Positions 29,093 through 38,548 are shown, numbered from the stretch's first letter. The stretch is 61,061 nt of DNA from Verrucomicrobiaceae bacterium (GCA_024229495.1 JAAESJ010000181.1:1-61061), one strand, 5' to 3'. Notes: generated from the sequence alone by a model not told the origin. Program-made: numbers and translations.

Positions 29093-32000
29093 TCAGGGAT
29101 TGATCGTAATGCTTAGGCGAAGATATTGGGTCGATAGAAATCCAAGTGGGGCAACCGTTCGGTAAGTGGCGATTTCAACGTTTTCCGGATCATCCACAGT
29201 ATCGGCAACATTTTCCTGAAGCAGTGACCCGGGTTGCGCTTCCCACAGCAGCAAGTCCGATGAAGACTCCACCTGATAAAGGTAGGTATCACCGGCAGGA
29301 CTGACCCAAGTATAAGTCATCGTTCCGAAATTCATGTTTCCGTCCTTCATGCGACGGAAGCTGATGGCAAGATGCTTTGTGGGAAGTGCCAGAGGAACAA
29401 TGAATTCACTAACAACCGGTAACCCTTCAGCCACGGAGGAAGCCGTCTGCGGGTCCGTCCCGAAGGCAACCTCAAGCATGTTGATAATACTGTCATCGTC
29501 CTCATCCTCCAGAGGCGGCAAAGCCGGAGAACCAAGCACAGTGATGTCAAACGTCTGGGTCTCCGTTGAAAAACTGTGTGCTCGGGCCACTGTAACGGTG
29601 ACCACACCGGCATCAGCTGCGGAAGGAGTGCCGGATAGGAGGCCGGTAACCGGGTTAATCGTCAACCAAGCCGGAGCCGGTTCCTGTAAACTGTAGGTGG
29701 AAATCGAAGTCAATCCATCAGCGAGGATAGCGTCTATTGCCTGCTCATTATTGGTGTCATTAACCAGGCCCGGGGTAACACCCTCAGTACCCGGCTCCGG
29801 AGGAACAGGAGTACCGCTGGGCGGCTGTTCGGCACTGCCCACCACCCAGTTACCCGCAGTTTCAAAACCGGCAAGGTCTATGCTGCTTGCATGTGCGGAC
29901 TGACCATCGGGCAATTCACCCAGACCCAGGAAGCTCTGATCCCCGTTCCAGGAAACACCGTCAATCACACGGCAATACCTGTCCCACAACGCGAGATGCG
30001 CCGGCTTGCTGTTACTGACTTCCCCCCAGCCATCACCGTTGGCAGGCAGGGTGAAAAACGCAGGATTGTTGGAATTGGCAATAATCACGCCATCGGAAAC
30101 ATCATAATCATCGGCGGGAAGGACCCCGTCACGGAAATCCCCGTTATAGATGAGGATAAGGGTACCGACAGGAATCGAGGACCACAGGGCATTCTCGGTA
30201 AACCGAAGGTCAAAGTTGGCAATGCTGTTGGTCAGGTGATAACCGCGCATGTCAGAGCCGACAACAGTCAACAGCTCAATCCATTCACCATTGGACTCAT
30301 TGCCGAGAATCCCCTGGCTGACCTCATTGACCTTGAAGAAGGCAGGGAAGGTTGTCGGGGGAAGATTGTTAATCCAGAGGTTCACGTCATAAGCATACGG
30401 CTCGCCAACCCTTGCCTCGGTGACAGGCGTTGAATTAACCGCCACAAGGCTGCCGCCAATGCCGATTCCTCCGCCACCTTCAGGAGAAGGCGGGAAAACC
30501 GAAGGCACTCCCTCACGGGCCGGGTCACGGGGCGTGACAATCACACGGTAAGCTGCCCCTGAAGAAATGCTGCTGGCCGGAAGCGTTACCTCACCGTCAT
30601 AAATGCAAGTCCCGCTTCCCGGGTTGGGTATTAACTCCGGGACAAAATCCGGGGAGGGCTCATCCGGCAACAACACCTGAACAAACCTGGAAAAACTATC
30701 GATGTTACCTGTGTCATCGGTGACCGTGAGTGTGACCTCGGCAAACAAGGATCCCCCAAAAGGGATCAACGAGGGAATTGATTCCTCGGTATAGCTATAC
30801 AACGGGCTCTGCTCAGTGCTGGTGTTGCCGTCACCAAAGTCCCATTCGAATGAAACGATTTCACCGCCAACATCCCTGGATTCACTGGTGAACTTCACCT
30901 CCCTGTCCTGTCTCGGTGTTTCCGGGAAAACCCTGAAATCCGCAACCGGGATCCAGTCACATTCCCCCCGTAAGTTGCCTTTCTCTCCCGGCATATCAAT
31001 CCATGTCACCCCATCAGGATGCAACTGCTGCCACTGATAACCAATCACCGGATCCTGGTATTCCGGGTCAATGATCACCAGGTTGGTAAGCAGGAGGTCT
31101 TCCTGGTCCAGGATTCTCTCAGGGTTCAGCACTGTCGGGTCACCGCTTGCCACCAGATCCCCCGAATCAATGATCGGCGGGGTATTCGGGACCGTTCCGT
31201 GCAGGATCACCTCAATCTTCTCCAACTTGCGCCCATTGCCATTGCTGACATCAACACGCCAGTATCCCCGCTTGCCCCTCGGTTCAGCCTGTGTCGCAAG
31301 GGAAAGCTGCAGGGGATCTTCCAGCCCTGCAGACAACTGACCCCAGTGCCCGACAGACATCAAGGTGTAGTCCTCAGGGAGATCGACCCCGGTCTCGTGA
31401 TTGGACATCAGGCTGTGATAGCCGACAACATCATCTTCATAATCCAATCTCGACCCCCAGCTGAACGTCGGGCTGACAAGCCTGACCGTAGCAGGCTGCG
31501 ACTCGGCGCCCTCCTCCCAGGTCAGGCGAACCTCGGCGTGCTCGACACGAATATTGGTAGTAGTGTTAAAATTAAAGAGATACTGGTTTAATTCCTCGCC
31601 AATCTCATCCCGCGGTCGCACGCTGCGTCTAACCGTCTTGTAATAAGTTGCCTTGGATGGCAACTTTGGCCAGATCTCCGCAACTGCCACCGCGGTGGCA
31701 ACATCAATCAAGCCGTAGCCATCCTTCTCGCTATAATCCCACACATAGGGTAAGGGCGGATCAAATATCGGCGCAGGAATACCACCATTGGAGACCGGCA
31801 ACCCAGTTGGTTGACTGGTGGCAATCAGGATTTCCTGGAAGTCCCTCCACCCCAGCCTTTCACGCCCCGCATGTTCACGCGCCTCGGTCATCAACGCAAT
31901 CAGGCCACTTGCCACGCCGGCCGCAAAGGAAGTGTCGCTCTCATCAACGTCAAAATAATTGTCAGGAGCAACGCCGTCCTCATCTCCGTCAATTGCCGTC

Positions 32001-33304
32001 GTGGGGCTTGGCGGTGCGGTTGCACAGATAATATTTGCACCCAATTCTCCGCCATAGAGCGAAGTCACCGTGATCGTGTGCCTGTTATTGGCAAACCCGT
32101 CGTAATTCGAGTTGGCACCGATATCCGTCCCATCCGGGGCACCATTGCCTGCAGGAAATACATAAGGCAATTGCTTCAACCCGAATGAATTCCGTTCAAA
32201 CTGGTCGAGGGTTAACGGCCCGGGCGAAGAAGCCACCAGTGCCCCGTCCGGCATGCCCCAACTGGCATTGTGCACATCAAACTTAAAGGCCTTGTAATCA
32301 ATGAGGTCAGCAGTGAACTCATCATCGGTGACTCCCATGTCCCAGCGGAGGCCCGCCCCCTTGGCCTTCGGGGCAACCCCGGTAATGCCAATGCCGTTGC
32401 CGCCACGCCCGAAAATAACCCCGGCAACCTGGGTTCCGTGTTCGCCGCCGCTCGGGTCACCATCATTATCGATAAAATCAAACTGGGAATTTCTCAGGAT
32501 GTTCTGTTCCAGATCCTCATGCTCCCAATAAAGTCCGTCATCGGAAACAGCCACCGCCATGCCGGCTCCGGCATAAGGCCGCAACAGGAAGGGCAATCCG
32601 AAAAACGGGTCCGCGTTCTGCCATACGCTTGGGAAGTTCATCAATCCCAGGCGCAACAAAGCGATTCCGGGATCATAATATAACGGGTCGTCAGGGAAAA
32701 ACCTCGTGGCTTCACCTTCCGAACACAGCTTTGGGGAAACCCTGAAACCCAGCATGGCATGAGCCTTAAATACCCGGGGATGCTCCTGCACCTGCTTGGC
32801 AACCGGAATGGTGTCGGCGGAATTCGCAAGCCGGAAAACCGTCCAGCCATTAATGGAGATCTCTTTCCGCCCATGCATCAGGCCCAACTCTGCGGCAATG
32901 GCGTTGGCATGCTCCACAGTACGGGAATCCTCCTCAAGCTGGACAGTTACCTTGCGTGTCACGAAACGAATGTTGCCGTCGTTGATCGGCTTGCCTTCCG
33001 GGAAAGCGACCATTCCGCATTCATCGCCGGGAGAGGCTGACTCGCGCGCTGAAACAAAATTATAGAGTGCCGCATTGGAAGCCTGCTGCGGGATACGTTC
33101 AACAAATCCACGTTCGCCGGAAGGTCTCACCCAGATTTGATCAAGCGCCAACTCGAAAGAACCGGGAGAAGTTCCGTCAACCAGACGCAGCACACCCTCC
33201 GGCAATGGATGATATCCAGGGGTTGCGGACTGCAACGGGGACGTTGCCGCCACGATGAGGAATGTGACAGCAGCCTTGGATACGATGGAAAAGGGGAACT
33301 TCAT
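29093..33304 (-). CDS. kexin/furin-like secreted subtilase with P, PKD and lamin-tail domains
   Basis: 1403 residues, ATG 33304, signal peptide to about residue 27. A propeptide-like region (about 110-185) precedes an S8 catalytic domain of the kexin type: Asp255 in VAVSDDGLYWEHEDL, His289 in GGEHGTQVAGVIFG, oxyanion Asn387 in FPAGNGAPDG...NYDGFANN, Ser459 in ESDTSFAAGVASG. The glycine of the usual GTS is Asp here. A P-like beta-jelly-roll follows (about 545-690). Then come a PKD domain (VSFEWDFGDGNTS, near 815), a lamin-tail domain (about 985-1080), and a He_PIG-type Ig domain (WLTINPVTGLLSGTPSAAD, near 1255). It is likely an exported protease that processes or digests proteins at the cell surface. 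Confidence 0.9.
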   Translation of the reverse strand: MKFPFSIVSKAAVTFLIVAATSPLQSATPGYHPLPEGVLRLVDGTSPGSFELALDQIWVRPSGERGFVERIPQQASNAALYNFVSARESASPGDECGMVAFPEGKPINDGNIRFVTRKVTVQLEEDSRTVEHANAIAAELGLMHGRKEISINGWTVFRLANSADTIPVAKQVQEHPRVFKAHAMLGFRVSPKLCSEGEATRFFPDDPLYYDPGIALLRLGLMNFPSVWQNADPFFGLPFLLRPYAGAGMAVAVSDDGLYWEHEDLEQNILRNSQFDFIDNDGDPSGGEHGTQVAGVIFGRGGNGIGITGVAPKAKGAGLRWDMGVTDDEFTADLIDYKAFKFDVHNASWGMPDGALVASSPGPLTLDQFERNSFGLKQLPYVFPAGNGAPDGTDIGANSNYDGFANNRHTITVTSLYGGELGANIICATAPPSPTTAIDGDEDGVAPDNYFDVDESDTSFAAGVASGLIALMTEAREHAGRERLGWRDFQEILIATSQPTGLPVSNGGIPAPIFDPPLPYVWDYSEKDGYGLIDVATAVAVAEIWPKLPSKATYYKTVRRSVRPRDEIGEELNQYLFNFNTTTNIRVEHAEVRLTWEEGAESQPATVRLVSPTFSWGSRLDYEDDVVGYHSLMSNHETGVDLPEDYTLMSVGHWGQLSAGLEDPLQLSLATQAEPRGKRGYWRVDVSNGNGRKLEKIEVILHGTVPNTPPIIDSGDLVASGDPTVLNPERILDQEDLLLTNLVIIDPEYQDPVIGYQWQQLHPDGVTWIDMPGEKGNLRGECDWIPVADFRVFPETPRQDREVKFTSESRDVGGEIVSFEWDFGDGNTSTEQSPLYSYTEESIPSLIPFGGSLFAEVTLTVTDDTGNIDSFSRFVQVLLPDEPSPDFVPELIPNPGSGTCIYDGEVTLPASSISSGAAYRVIVTPRDPAREGVPSVFPPSPEGGGGIGIGGSLVAVNSTPVTEARVGEPYAYDVNLWINNLPPTTFPAFFKVNEVSQGILGNESNGEWIELLTVVGSDMRGYHLTNSIANFDLRFTENALWSSIPVGTLILIYNGDFRDGVLPADDYDVSDGVIIANSNNPAFFTLPANGDGWGEVSNSKPAHLALWDRYCRVIDGVSWNGDQSFLGLGELPDGQSAHASSIDLAGFETAGNWVVGSAEQPPSGTPVPPEPGTEGVTPGLVNDTNNEQAIDAILADGLTSISTYSLQEPAPAWLTINPVTGLLSGTPSAADAGVVTVTVARAHSFSTETQTFDITVLGSPALPPLEDEDDDSIINMLEVAFGTDPQTASSVAEGLPVVSEFIVPLALPTKHLAISFRRMKDGNMNFGTMTYTWVSPAGDTYLYQVESSSDLLLWEAQPGSLLQENVADTVDDPENVEIATYRTVAPLGFLSTQYLRLSITINP

Positions 33305-33436
33305 GGTTTGGGCGAGGTTAAGATTTTAGGCAAAAAATCAATATGGTGCCTTAAAAATAGCGCATTTTTACAGAAAATGGAATCCTTCTGTGATTAATTC
33401 TTTGGTTAAGATGATGGAAGTATTCTTAACGAAAAC

Positions 33437-34063
33437 CTAGCTTTCATCAGACGTTCCCATCGAAAAAGGGACAATTGAGCCATCCGGCCGCAACATCAGG
33501 GGACCATCCCCATGGTGATCGCCAATTTCAATGAGCCAAGGCTGATTACCCCAGCGATAGGGAGTCAGGGCACTCACCGCATCAAAACCGGCCGGCAGAT
33601 AGGTGGCTTTGCGCTTGCTGACGTCATCCTCCTTGCTCAGCCGTTTATAGGTGGGACACATCCAGGTTTCCTCTGTAACGTCGTATTCGGCGAGGGCCGT
33701 GGTCCAGAACTTCCAGAAATTCTCCTCATCCCCGAGGGCGCTCGCCGGGGGTTGTGGCCAGTGCCCTTTGTCGGTCGTATACACCTGGAGAGCAGCAAAA
33801 AGGTTCTTCATGTTGGCGGCACAGGCCGCCGCCTCGGCTTTCCTTCGAATCAAGCCGTAAACGGGAAAGCTCAGTGACACCAGAACCGCAATGATAAAAG
33901 TTACGACAAGCAGTTCAAGAACCGTGAACCCTTTATTCGACAAAGGGTTCTTCCCGCCTGCCAGAGACTCGCCTCTGGTAGGTTCACCCTTCCCCTGAAG
34001 AACAACGGGCCGGCACCCGGAAGGTGACAGCCCGAAGGAAAATTTCTCTGAACCTTTTTTCAA
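33437..34063 (-). CDS. type II pseudopilin-like protein
   Basis: Up to 208 residues. The first in-frame codon is TTG 34063; TTG 33943 (MSNKGFTVLELLVV after processing) is a good alternative that removes a 40-residue front unlike a prepilin leader. The motif KGFTVLELLVVTFIIAVLVSL is a type IV/II prepilin signal: cleavage after Gly, methylation of Phe, and a hydrophobic stem. The globular part (CAANMKNLFAALQVYTTDKG, CPTYKRLS, HHGDGPLMLRPDGS) is the form amplified in Verrucomicrobiota and related phyla. No other secretion gene is close by, so it may join a type II or type IV assembly encoded elsewhere. A 26-bp inverted repeat (33957-33982) lies just before the second start. Confidence 0.82.
   Translation of the reverse strand: MKKGSEKFSFGLSPSGCRPVVLQGKGEPTRGESLAGGKNPLSNKGFTVLELLVVTFIIAVLVSLSFPVYGLIRRKAEAAACAANMKNLFAALQVYTTDKGHWPQPPASALGDEENFWKFWTTALAEYDVTEETWMCPTYKRLSKEDDVSKRKATYLPAGFDAVSALTPYRWGNQPWLIEIGDHHGDGPLMLRPDGSIVPFSMGTSDES
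33957..33982. repeat. 26-bp inverted repeat in the pseudopilin front
   Basis: The arms are CCTGCCAGAG and CTCTGGTAGG around the loop ACTCGC, with 9 of 10 positions matching. It is placed between the two possible starts of the pseudopilin gene. It could be a regulatory hairpin or the core of a small mobile repeat. Confidence 0.45.
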
Positions 34064-34142
34064 TGAAGGATGGAATCACCCTTCCCTTTTTAGAAGAAGG
34101 AACTTTATCGTTAATTAAGATAATGATGAGCTCTGCGCGCTA

Positions 34143-34745
34143 CTAGAAACCAATCTGCGCACCAAAGACAAAGATCTTATGAGGCTCACCGATACTCTCG
34201 GGAAGGGGGTCCTCACCACCCTCGGAAGTAATCAAGGCTTCCACCTCTGTCTCGGAATCGCCCTCAATAATGGTGGTGGTAGTAACGCGTGATGATTCAA
34301 AGGTATCCAAAGCGCCAAAGAAGTTGGCCTGCCCCTTGCCGGAGAAACGCATGATCGGTGCCTCCTCGGTAATTTTGGCAATGAAGTAGGTGTTGGCAAT
34401 ATCGATGCTGCGACCGGAACCACTGTCAGTGAAGTCATTGATGGTATCACCGTTGGTAACCGCATTCACTTTGCCATTGATCCAGTCAACGGTTCCAAAG
34501 CAGCTCCCGACATAAACCGCGCCACGGAAGAAAATCACCGATTGGTTAACCGCTGAGAACTGTGCGCTGGTATCATCAGAAAAACGTGCCAAGCCCACAC
34601 CATTGGTAATATACATGGTCGCCTGATAGACTCCCGAATTGGTCTGGCTAAAATTATTTCCACCCCAGGGGCCTCCGACAAGGGCGGACGCCGGTAAGGC
34701 CGAAAAGGCAGAAATAGCTACGATGAGGGAAAAAAGCTTCTTCAT
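34143..34745 (-). CDS. secreted protein of unknown function
   Basis: 200 residues, ATG 34745. A standard signal peptide (MKKLFSLIVAISAFSALPASA) is followed by LVGGPWGGNNFSQTNSGVYQ. The mature part is rich in Gly, Ser, Thr and aromatic residues, with alternating hydrophobic strands, as in an all-beta exported protein. The motif FRGAVYVGSCFGTVDWINGK stands out. There are no catalytic-looking residues and no membrane anchor. I do not recognise the family, though similar short exported proteins are frequent in Verrucomicrobiota. Neighbours are the pseudopilin 79 bases downstream (same strand) and a divergent histidinol-phosphatase. Confidence 0.7.
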   Translation of the reverse strand: MKKLFSLIVAISAFSALPASALVGGPWGGNNFSQTNSGVYQATMYITNGVGLARFSDDTSAQFSAVNQSVIFFRGAVYVGSCFGTVDWINGKVNAVTNGDTINDFTDSGSGRSIDIANTYFIAKITEEAPIMRFSGKGQANFFGALDTFESSRVTTTTIIEGDSETEVEALITSEGGEDPLPESIGEPHKIFVFGAQIGF

Positions 34746-34869
34746 ATCGCTTATTTGTCAGGGAAAAGATCTCTCCAATCAAGCCTAATTTACAAAATTC
34801 TCCATTTTTTAGGTATTGAAATTCCTTGAAATTACAGGACGAAAGCCAGATTCGTGCCATCATTGCCCC

Positions 34870-35700
34870 ATGAATCTGGGTAAACTCGCTGATTATCATA
34901 TGCATACCCCGCTGTGTCGTCATGCAGCGGGTGAGCCGGTCGAATATGCCCGGAAAGCAGCAGAAATCGGCCTGGGCGAGATCGGATTCTCTGATCACAG
35001 CCCAGCTGAAGAGAACGAATTCGACGATTGGCGTATGCTACTGGAGGAGTTTCCGGAATATCTTGAAGGCGTGAGCGCCGCCCGGAAGGCGGTGCCGGAG
35101 CTCACCGTGCGCCTCGGCCTTGAAGTCGATTATCTGGAACATGGAGAGCCCTGGATTGAAAAACTCAGCTCGATGACAGACTATGATTACCTGATCGGCA
35201 GCGTCCACTACATCGCTCCGGGCTGGGATATCGATAACCCCAAGTGGATCGGCCGCTGGTCGGGAATTGCAGAAATCGAGGAGATCTGGGAAGCCTATTG
35301 GCGCCTCTATACCCGGTGCGCCGGCAGCGGCTATTTTGATTTTATCGCGCATCCTGACCTGCCAAAAAAATTCGGCCACAAGCCCGAGGGTGACCTGCGG
35401 CGTTTCTACGAGCCCGCCATTGAAGCTGCATCATCCTCAGGCACCGCAATCGAGATCAACACCAGCGGCTGGCACAAGGACTGTGCCGAGCAATACCCCG
35501 CCAGGCAATTCCTGGAAATCATGAACGAAGCCGGGGTGTCACTGGTGATCAGTTCCGATGCCCACGCTCCTGATGACGTCGGGCGGGACTTTGAGAGGGC
35601 CGTATGCCTGGCCCTTGATACAGGATTCACACAAAGCGCACGCTTTAAGCAGCGCAAAAAAACACTGGTCGAGCTGCCTACCGTAACCTCCGGTTCATGA
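34870..35700 (+). CDS. hisK: histidinol-phosphatase, PHP family
   Basis: 276 residues from ATG 34870; the frame opens at 34816 with an unconvincing front. The PHP metal motif DYHMHTPLCRHA is at the front, GFSDHSP follows, then the internal His and Glu ligands (GSVHYIAPGWDID) and the late motifs FDFIAHPDL, IEINTSGWHKDCAEQYP and ISSDAHAPDDVGRD. Together these give the metal site of the HisK-type (HisJ) enzyme. It removes phosphate from histidinol phosphate in histidine synthesis. Its stop overlaps the folP start (ATGA), so translation is probably coupled. DNA-polymerase PHP domains share the fold, but length and motifs fit HisK. Confidence 0.9.
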   Translation: MNLGKLADYHMHTPLCRHAAGEPVEYARKAAEIGLGEIGFSDHSPAEENEFDDWRMLLEEFPEYLEGVSAARKAVPELTVRLGLEVDYLEHGEPWIEKLSSMTDYDYLIGSVHYIAPGWDIDNPKWIGRWSGIAEIEEIWEAYWRLYTRCAGSGYFDFIAHPDLPKKFGHKPEGDLRRFYEPAIEAASSSGTAIEINTSGWHKDCAEQYPARQFLEIMNEAGVSLVISSDAHAPDDVGRDFERAVCLALDTGFTQSARFKQRKKTLVELPTVTSGS

Positions 35701-36554
35701 TGTTGCTGCGTGCACGTGATCACGAGATACGCTTCCCCCGCCGGCCAATGGTCATGGGGATTGTCAATATCAATGATGACTCCTTCTGCGGGGACGGCAG
35801 CCTTGACCCGCAGCAGGCTATCATGCTTGCCGGGCAACAACTCAGGGAGGGTGCTGAAATCATCGACGTCGGTGCGGAAAGCGCGCGCACCAACCGCGGT
35901 CCGATTTCCGTAGAAGAGGAAGTTGCCCGGTTGCGCCCCTTCATCGAGGCCTTCCCCGAAATCGCAAATGCCGCAGGAATGCCGGAAGCCATGCTCTCTG
36001 TGAACACCTGGCGGGCGGAAGTCGTAAAACAAGTCCTGCCCCTTGGCGTTGACCTTTTAAACGACATGGGGGCACTCCCCGAGGCCTCCAATGCCGGTTA
36101 CTGCGCCGAGCACGGCACAGCACTGCTGATCATGCACAGTGTTGGCCAACCAAAGCAACCGCATCGCGGCGAGCATTACCCCGATGTCGTCAGGGAAGTT
36201 GAAGAATTCTTCACCAGGAAGCTACAACTTGCGGAAAACGCCGGCCTGGAACGAGACCGGATTGTTCTCGATCCGGGGATCGACTTCGCCAAGGACCGCG
36301 ACGACAACCTGCAACTGCTGCGAGAATTAAACCGTCTGACTGCCCTGCAACGGCCAATCCTGCTTCCTGTCTCACGCAAAACGGTCATCGGTGAGGTTCT
36401 CGATCTTGAAAATCCCCTCGATCGCGATCCCGGAACCATCGCCTGTGCGGTCACCGGGATAATGCGTGGTGCCGCAATCCTCCGTGTGCACAATGTGGCG
36501 GCCACAATCAGTGCAGTGAAGGTCATCGACCCAATCACCAGCAACCGGAATTAA
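35697..36554 (+). CDS. folP: dihydropteroate-synthase-like protein, divergent
   Basis: 285 residues starting at ATG 35697, overlapping the hisK stop by 4 bases. It is a TIM-barrel of the DHPS family: [12 protein letters not shown] (usual MGIVNVTPDSF), [11 protein letters not shown] (usual DIGGESTRPG), SVNTW at 101-105 (usual SxDT), [51 protein letters not shown]. The pterin-site Lys, Arg and His are kept, but the Asp of SxDT is Asn103 and VHD is VHN. It could still make dihydropteroate, or it could act on an altered pterin. Calling it folP is inference from overall fit. Confidence 0.78.
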   Translation: MMLLRARDHEIRFPRRPMVMGIVNINDDSFCGDGSLDPQQAIMLAGQQLREGAEIIDVGAESARTNRGPISVEEEVARLRPFIEAFPEIANAAGMPEAMLSVNTWRAEVVKQVLPLGVDLLNDMGALPEASNAGYCAEHGTALLIMHSVGQPKQPHRGEHYPDVVREVEEFFTRKLQLAENAGLERDRIVLDPGIDFAKDRDDNLQLLRELNRLTALQRPILLPVSRKTVIGEVLDLENPLDRDPGTIACAVTGIMRGAAILRVHNVAATISAVKVIDPITSNRN

Positions 36555-36808
36555 TTTCCGGCAACGGGCACCGCCATCTTTGCCTTTGTTGACTTCAGCC
36601 AGTGATCCAGGTCAGCGGCAAGATCATACAACTCCTCTGATCCGTCCTCATACCAACGCACCAGCTTGTAATCTACCCGGCGCACCGAAGCTGAAGGACG
36701 ATTGGCGGAACCATGGTAATGCGGATAATGCCAATACAATGCTCGTTGCTTCTGGGTTGCACCAATCCAGTCGGCAATCCCCAGCCGAGCGGGAAATTTC
36801 CCGGACAT
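36551..36808 (-). pseudogene. sulfatase remnant (C-terminal fragment, internally deleted)
   Basis: 86 codons or fewer from ATG 36808. The segment [20 protein letters not shown], then [21 protein letters not shown], is the late part of a formylglycine-type arylsulfatase. Immediately after comes [20 protein letters not shown], in which the usual linker of about 20 residues before the [10 protein letters not shown] tail is missing. The N-terminal 350 or more residues, including the catalytic Cys site, are absent: rpmB occupies that ground. The fragment's stop overlaps the folP stop (36552-36554). It is almost certainly a decaying gene. Confidence 0.85.
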
Positions 36809-36823
36809 CAAGTCCTTGGCGCT

Positions 36824-37090
36824 TTACTTGATAACGCCGGCTTTCTTGAGCGTCGCGTATGCGCCGTTCTTACCGACTGTCTTCAGTGCACGAGCCGTCA
36901 GCTTGACCTTGATAAAACGGTTAAGTTCCGGCACCCAGATGCGCTTTTTCCGCAAGTTGGGCTCCACGTCACGCTTGACAACTTTGGTGACATGACGACC
37001 AATGCCACCCTTCTTCTTGGCCAGTCCACTGCGGTGAATCTTGCCTCCACGGCGAACGTGGGCTCCGGTGATTTCGCAAATTTTGGCCAT
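36824..37090 (-). CDS. rpmB: ribosomal protein bL28
   Basis: 88 residues, ATG 37090. MAKICEITGAHVRRGGKIHR has the bL28 opening. RDVEPNLRKKRIWVPELNRF and the ending LKKAGVIK also fit, although the central KKKGGIGRHVT block is more basic than in E. coli. Only one Cys is present (Cys5), so this is the C-minus form without a zinc knuckle. It stands alone, divergent from lysA. The sulfatase remnant starts 15 bases downstream. Confidence 0.95.
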   Translation of the reverse strand: MAKICEITGAHVRRGGKIHRSGLAKKKGGIGRHVTKVVKRDVEPNLRKKRIWVPELNRFIKVKLTARALKTVGKNGAYATLKKAGVIK

Positions 37091-37221
37091 GACGTATCTA
37101 AGGTCGGTAATCTTAAGGGGCGCGTAGAATAGGCCGTATCAACGACAGGTCAAGGATTTTCAGAGGATTTGCTCTCTCTGTGGCTTGATTCCAAGCCCTG
37201 CGGCGACTAGGAATTTCAACC

Positions 37222-38511
37222 ATGCATTCCTTTCATTACCACAACGGATCCCTGCACTGTGAAGAGGTGGATCTCTCGCTGCTGGCAAATGATCATGGCA
37301 GCCCCCTCTATGTCTATTCAGCGGCAACCATTCGCGATCATTACCGAAGGCTCAGTTCAGCCCTCTGCGAACTCGATCATCATATCGCCTACGCGGTCAA
37401 GGCCAACTCAAACCTCTCAATTCTCAAGTTGCTGGCCAAGGAAGGTGCAGGATTTGATATTGTTTCAGGTGGCGAGTTGTTCCGGGTCCTGCGTGCCGGG
37501 GGAAAAGCATCCGATTGCACCTTTGCCGGGGTTGGTAAAACCCGGGCGGAAATCAAGTATGCACTGGAGGAGGGCATCTACTGCTTCAATGCGGAAAGCG
37601 AGGCGGAGCTTTGCTTCATTGACAAGGTCGCCGGAGAACTCGGGGAAGTTGCCCCCGTCGCGTTGCGGGTAAATCCCAATGTCGATGCCAAGACCCACAA
37701 GTATATCTCCACGGGCAAAAGCGAGAACAAGTTTGGCGTCGACTTTGATGACATCGCAGGTATCTACGATCGTGCTTCCCAAGAACTGAAAAACATCAAC
37801 CTGCGGGGACTGCAGATGCACATCGGCTCACAGTTAACCAGCGTGCAACCCTTCGTCGAGGCGGTCGAAAAAGTCGCCCCGCTGGCGGCTCAGCTCAAAG
37901 CCGACCACAAGATTGAGTTCTTTAGCATTGGTGGCGGCATCGGCATCATCTATGAAGACTCCCTTGCAAGTGGCAGCAAGGACTGGTGGGCCGGAAAATC
38001 CGGAGAGGACAAACCGCTTACCCTTGAGCAATACGCAGAGGCAATAATCCCGTCATTAAAACCACTGGGCCTAAAGATCATGCTCGAACCCGGACGCATG
38101 ATTACCGGTAATGCCGGAGTCCTCCTTAGCAGGGTACTCTACAAGAAACAGGGTGCAGCCAAGGTTTTTGCCATTGTTGATGCCGGCATGGGTGACCTGA
38201 TCCGCCCGGCCCTCTATCAGGGTCACCATGACATCGCGCCGGTCAAACAATCAGATCGCCAGCCGGAAACTGTTGATGTGGTTGGCCCAATCTGTGAAAG
38301 TGGGGACTTTTTCGCTCAGGATCGCGAGTTGCCCAAACTGGAGGAAGGTGACCTGATCGCCTTACTCAGTGCGGGCGCCTATGGATTCGTTATGGCATCC
38401 AATTACAACTCCCGCCCCTTCCCTGCCGAAATCCTCATCGACGGCCAAGAGGCAAGCCTTATTCGCAAGAGGCAAAGTTTCAGTGACCTGATAAGTGGCG
38501 AAGAACTCTAA
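37222..38511 (+). CDS. lysA: diaminopimelate decarboxylase
   Basis: 429 residues, ATG 37222. It converts meso-diaminopimelate to lysine and CO2 with PLP, the last step of lysine synthesis. The PLP lysine is Lys60 in IAYAVKANSNLSIL. FDIVSGGELFRVL, the glycine loop IGGGIGI, EPGRMITGNAGVL and GPICESGDFFAQDRELP (the Cys at the dimer active site) are all present. The second barrel-plus-beta domain closes with GAYGFVMASNYNSRPFPAEI. It is a fold-type III enzyme of normal length, on the opposite strand to rpmB. No lysine riboswitch is evident in the 131-base upstream gap. Confidence 0.97.
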   Translation: MHSFHYHNGSLHCEEVDLSLLANDHGSPLYVYSAATIRDHYRRLSSALCELDHHIAYAVKANSNLSILKLLAKEGAGFDIVSGGELFRVLRAGGKASDCTFAGVGKTRAEIKYALEEGIYCFNAESEAELCFIDKVAGELGEVAPVALRVNPNVDAKTHKYISTGKSENKFGVDFDDIAGIYDRASQELKNINLRGLQMHIGSQLTSVQPFVEAVEKVAPLAAQLKADHKIEFFSIGGGIGIIYEDSLASGSKDWWAGKSGEDKPLTLEQYAEAIIPSLKPLGLKIMLEPGRMITGNAGVLLSRVLYKKQGAAKVFAIVDAGMGDLIRPALYQGHHDIAPVKQSDRQPETVDVVGPICESGDFFAQDRELPKLEEGDLIALLSAGAYGFVMASNYNSRPFPAEILIDGQEASLIRKRQSFSDLISGEEL

Positions 38512-38548
38512 GGTCCGATAAGTTTGATTCGCTGAAATCACACAATCA

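Noticed and set aside
37091-37221. Lysine riboswitch upstream of lysA
   Set aside because: The gap is shorter than the known element and the conserved core is not visible.
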